Below are positions 6,125-7,903 of a stretch of 7,903 bases of DNA, piece after piece (positions within the stretch are counted from its first letter, which is position 1; each line of letters begins with the position of its first letter). The stretch spans positions 1 to 7,903 of the forward strand of contig JALNYD010000121.1 in the NCBI GenBank assembly GCA_023230025.1, written 5' to 3'. The notes below the pieces were generated by a model. The model was not told the DNA's origin, made no database searches, and was given only the letters and a program-made list of their open reading frames with translations. The translations under genes and the position numbers were made by a program. The stretch is from Candidatus Cloacimonadota bacterium. GTDB taxonomy: Bacteria > Cloacimonadota > Cloacimonadia > Cloacimonadales > Cloacimonadaceae.

Positions 6125-7321
6125 ATGCAGAAAAGCTTGCTGATCACTCTGTGTGTAATACTGATAGGGAGCTTGCTTTTCGCTACAGATCCCTGGGGGG
6201 AGCCGGTATATTATCCCGGCAGTATGACGGTTATGGCGCAGGTGAGCATCAACGGCTCACCTGCCGCTTCCGGAGATGTTCTGGGTGCTTTTGTTTATGT
6301 GAATGGAGATCCTGAGCTGAGAGGCAAAGCAAGCGTGATGGTCATCAACGACATTTCCGGATGCATTCTACAAGTGTTTTGCCCTGCAAACGGAGAGATA
6401 ATCCACTTCAGGGTCTGGGATGAAGATGTTCAACTTGAATATCACATTCTGGAGACTGTGAATAGTGTGGTAAACGGCGAGATCGGCTCGTATCCGGATG
6501 ATCTGTACCAGATCAACGTCGAGGCAGGGGAGCTCTTGGCTCCAGAGATTTCACCTCCAGGGGGCGTGTTTCATGAAGCTCAAACTGTGAGCATCACAAG
6601 CCCTACGGCGGGAGCCGTGATACGCTACAGCTTGAACGGTGCGGATCCCACCCAGAGTTCCAGTCTCTATAGTTCCCCGATCGTGATCCACCAAAGCTGT
6701 GTTCTAAAAGCTAGGGCGTTTTTACCAGGATGGGATCCGGGACCCGTTGCCAGCGCAGAGTTTAGCATCATCAACCAAGTGGCAAACCCTGTCTTCACAC
6801 CGGCTGCAGGCAGCTACAACTATCCTATCGTACTACAAATGTTTTGCGCCACTTCCGGAGCAACAATTCACTACAGCCTTGATGGTAGCGATCCCGGCGA
6901 GGAAACAGCTATCTATACAGGCCCAATGCTAATCTCGCAGACTACCCTGGTAAAAGCCAGAGCCTACTTGAATGACTGGTTTCCAAGCGAGGTGACCAGC
7001 GCACACTATAGCTTGCCATCAGCAACTGAAGAAGAAGTAGTACAAAATCCCGAACCGGGGATACTGTCGATTTACCCCAACCCTTTTAACCGGGAAGCCA
7101 CCATCGAATTACACGGAAAAGGCTACGAACAGGCGTATTACTTCAGGATATATAACCTGAAGGGACAGCGTGTGTTCAGCACATCGGGGTTTGCTTCGGG
7201 AACCTTCAACATTGTATGGGATGGCAAGGATGCTATGGGTATCAGGCTACCCCGGGGGATGTATTTTACCAGCTTTAGCCAAGGGGATCGCCAATTTGTA
7301 CGTAAGCTGATATTACATTGA
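6125..7321 (+). CDS. Exported surface protein: GD domain, two chitobiase-like repeats, sorting domain
   Basis: This is a 398-residue protein. Residues 1-20 are a signal peptide (MQKSLLITL ... LLFA, cut before T21), so the mature protein begins exactly at a domain edge. Residues 22-136 are the GD domain shared with the upstream gene (DPWG, GDVLGAFV, ELRGKA). Residues 139-216 and 219-299 are CHB_HEX_C-like repeats with LNGADP (170-175) and LDGSDP (253-258 region). After an acidic linker (EEE), residues ~308-398 are a FlgD-Ig/type IX-like C-terminal domain (YPNPF 317-321, YNLKGQRV, WDGKDAMG, PRGMYF, ending in KLILH). It is probably exported across the outer membrane and kept at the surface. It follows the large gene by 14 nt with only a weak, distant AAGGA (6109-6113), which suggests translational coupling. 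The ORF contains a 10-bp perfect hairpin near its 5' end (6238-6264). The exact role is unknown. Confidence 0.85.
   Translation: MQKSLLITLCVILIGSLLFATDPWGEPVYYPGSMTVMAQVSINGSPAASGDVLGAFVYVNGDPELRGKASVMVINDISGCILQVFCPANGEIIHFRVWDEDVQLEYHILETVNSVVNGEIGSYPDDLYQINVEAGELLAPEISPPGGVFHEAQTVSITSPTAGAVIRYSLNGADPTQSSSLYSSPIVIHQSCVLKARAFLPGWDPGPVASAEFSIINQVANPVFTPAAGSYNYPIVLQMFCATSGATIHYSLDGSDPGEETAIYTGPMLISQTTLVKARAYLNDWFPSEVTSAHYSLPSATEEEVVQNPEPGILSIYPNPFNREATIELHGKGYEQAYYFRIYNLKGQRVFSTSGFASGTFNIVWDGKDAMGIRLPRGMYFTSFSQGDRQFVRKLILH
6188..6532 (+). repeat. Copy 3 of the 'GD' domain
   Basis: Residues 22-136 of the smaller exported protein. Full-length match to copy 1 of the upstream gene, including the VVNGEIGSYP / AVNGSVGSWP end. 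Here the domain is the whole N-terminal half, so it can clearly stand as an independent folding unit. Confidence 0.75.
6238..6264 (+). other. 10-bp perfect hairpin inside coding sequence
   Basis: GCAGGTGAGC (6238-6247) and GCTCACCTGC (6255-6264) are exact reverse complements with a 7-nt loop. The element lies about 115 nt into the smaller exported-protein gene, within the codons for the QVSINGSPA segment. It would be a stable mRNA structure. No U-run follows, so it is not a terminator. Confidence 0.6.
6539..7021 (+). repeat. Two chitobiase-like (CHB_HEX_C) protein repeats
   Basis: The Ile residues opening the IRYSLNG and IHYSLDG motifs (166 and 248) are exactly 82 residues apart. Repeat 1 most resembles repeat 2 of the lipoprotein (PPGG(A/V)F, LYxxPI). 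Repeat 2 starts like lipoprotein repeat 1 (PAxGSYN, IHY) and ends like lipoprotein repeat 3 (KARAYL-x-x-W-x-PSEV). Confidence 0.85.
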
Positions 7322-7351
7322 TCTCTGGCTAGTATTGTTCAGAGAATTTTT
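7322..7351 (+). terminator. Possible weak rho-independent terminator
   Basis: TCTCTG (7322-7327) and CAGAGA (7340-7345) form a 6-bp stem immediately after the stop codon, followed within 1 nt by five T residues (7347-7351). The 12-nt loop and short stem make it weak. A second inverted repeat, TTTTCTG/CAGAAAA (7348-7354 and 7373-7379), overlaps its T-tract and would compete with termination. Confidence 0.35.
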
Positions 7352-7420
7352 CTGGACATATCCTCCGCATATCAGAAAATGACTTCTCGACAACATAAAT
7401 AATGAATAATGGAGTATATA

Positions 7421-7903
7421 ATGAAACCAGAGATCGTAAGTCCCCGTCGTGAGAAGCTTCTGAGCTCTCTGCAGGATATGGATGCGGTGATCCTGTTTGC
7501 CGCCAGAGAAGCCAAGCTGGAGAAATTTAGCCAGGAAAACAACTTTTTGTATCTTACCGGATTAGAAACTCCTAATGCTATATATTTTGGGATTAATAGC
7601 AACCATTCCAACGTAGAATACCTCTTTATTCAACGTTCCGATCCCGAACGTGAAGTATGGGAGGGTAAGAAAACGACCCCGGAAGAAGCCAAAGCCCAGA
7701 GTGGCATCACAAACGTGGTGTTTCTGGATGAATTCGACGGTATAATCAGTAATTGGTGCCCTGCCATCAACAGGATAAGACCGTTGAACAATACACCCGC
7801 TGAACCCGTGAGAGTGAATCCATGCCAATTTTACGCAATCTTTAGCAGAAATCTATCATTTTTGCCCAAATTTGCCATTTACAGCCCTCAAAATGCCTCT
7901 AAT
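7421..7903 (+). CDS. Xaa-Pro aminopeptidase-like protein, N-terminal part (cut by window edge)
   Basis: The open frame from ATG 7421 runs 161 codons to the window end. GGAG at 7411-7414 gives a good 6-nt spacing. The sequence fits the N-terminal (AMP_N) domain of M24-family Xaa-Pro aminopeptidases, which remove N-terminal residues preceding proline. It shows SPRREKLLSSL at the start, FSQENNFLYLTGLETP (res. 37-52), EYLFIQRSDPEREVWEG (res. 65-81) and VVFLDEFDG. The metal-binding catalytic domain would lie beyond the window. There is no signal peptide, so it is probably cytoplasmic. From about 7816 the open frame turns into an odd aromatic-rich tail, while the +1 frame reads like the expected continuation (LAEIYHF, CPNLPF). 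A frameshift by mutation or sequencing error is therefore likely. It is separated from the surface cluster by 99 nt and may have its own transcript. Confidence 0.82.
   Translation, partial: MKPEIVSPRREKLLSSLQDMDAVILFAAREAKLEKFSQENNFLYLTGLETPNAIYFGINSNHSNVEYLFIQRSDPEREVWEGKKTTPEEAKAQSGITNVVFLDEFDGIISNWCPAINRIRPLNNTPAEPVRVNPCQFYAIFSRNLSFLPKFAIYSPQNASN

Noticed and set aside
7387..7415. Promoter for the aminopeptidase gene (TCGACA as -35)
   Set aside because: A 17-nt spacer would put the -10 box on the ribosome binding site, and no TATAAT-like hexamer is there.
7869..7886. Third copy of the left-end repeat (AATTTGCCATTT...)
   Set aside because: Only a short AT-rich match with indels, inside a coding region. 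Chance is sufficient to explain it.

Overview
The window looks like a piece of an FCB-group bacterium. Candidatus Cloacimonadota is my best guess. This is inference from protein style: chitobiase-type LDGSxP repeats, GWN repeat domains and C-terminal FlgD-Ig/type IX-like sorting domains (YPNPF ... YNLRGQ ... WDGxDxxG ... PxGxYF) on exported proteins. No rRNA, tRNA, CRISPR array or complete mobile element is visible.

Layout. Positions 1-282 are non-coding. They hold an imperfect 22-nt tandem repeat (76-119), a near-consensus sigma70-type promoter (TTGACA-N17-TTTAAT, 167-195) and a leader of about 80 nt. Four plus-strand genes follow: an outer-membrane beta-barrel protein (283-1140); a lipoprotein with three chitobiase-like repeats and a SUMF1/FGE-like domain (1157-2695); a very large exported protein with a C-terminal sorting domain (2808-6110); and a smaller exported protein built from modules of its two upstream neighbours (6125-7321). 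Gaps are 16, 112 and 14 nt, so at least pairs 1-2 and 3-4 are probably co-transcribed. A short spacer (7322-7420) holds two competing inverted repeats. It is followed by the 5' part of a cytoplasmic Xaa-Pro aminopeptidase-like gene (7421 to the window edge), whose last ~75 nt appear to have slipped frame.

How the genes may work together. All four proteins of the cluster carry export signals: one barrel, one lipoprotein, and two proteins with C-terminal sorting-like domains. Genes 2 and 4 share chitobiase-like repeats, and genes 3 and 4 share a ~110-residue 'GD-x-LAA' domain and the C-terminal domain. This reads as a co-evolved cell-surface module, perhaps for adhesion or glycan/protein binding. 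The pairing of a PorT-type barrel with a SUMF1-domain lipoprotein recalls two type IX secretion parts (PorT; GldK/PorK), but homology at that level is unproven. The substrate is not visible in the sequence. The aminopeptidase is a separate housekeeping-type gene.
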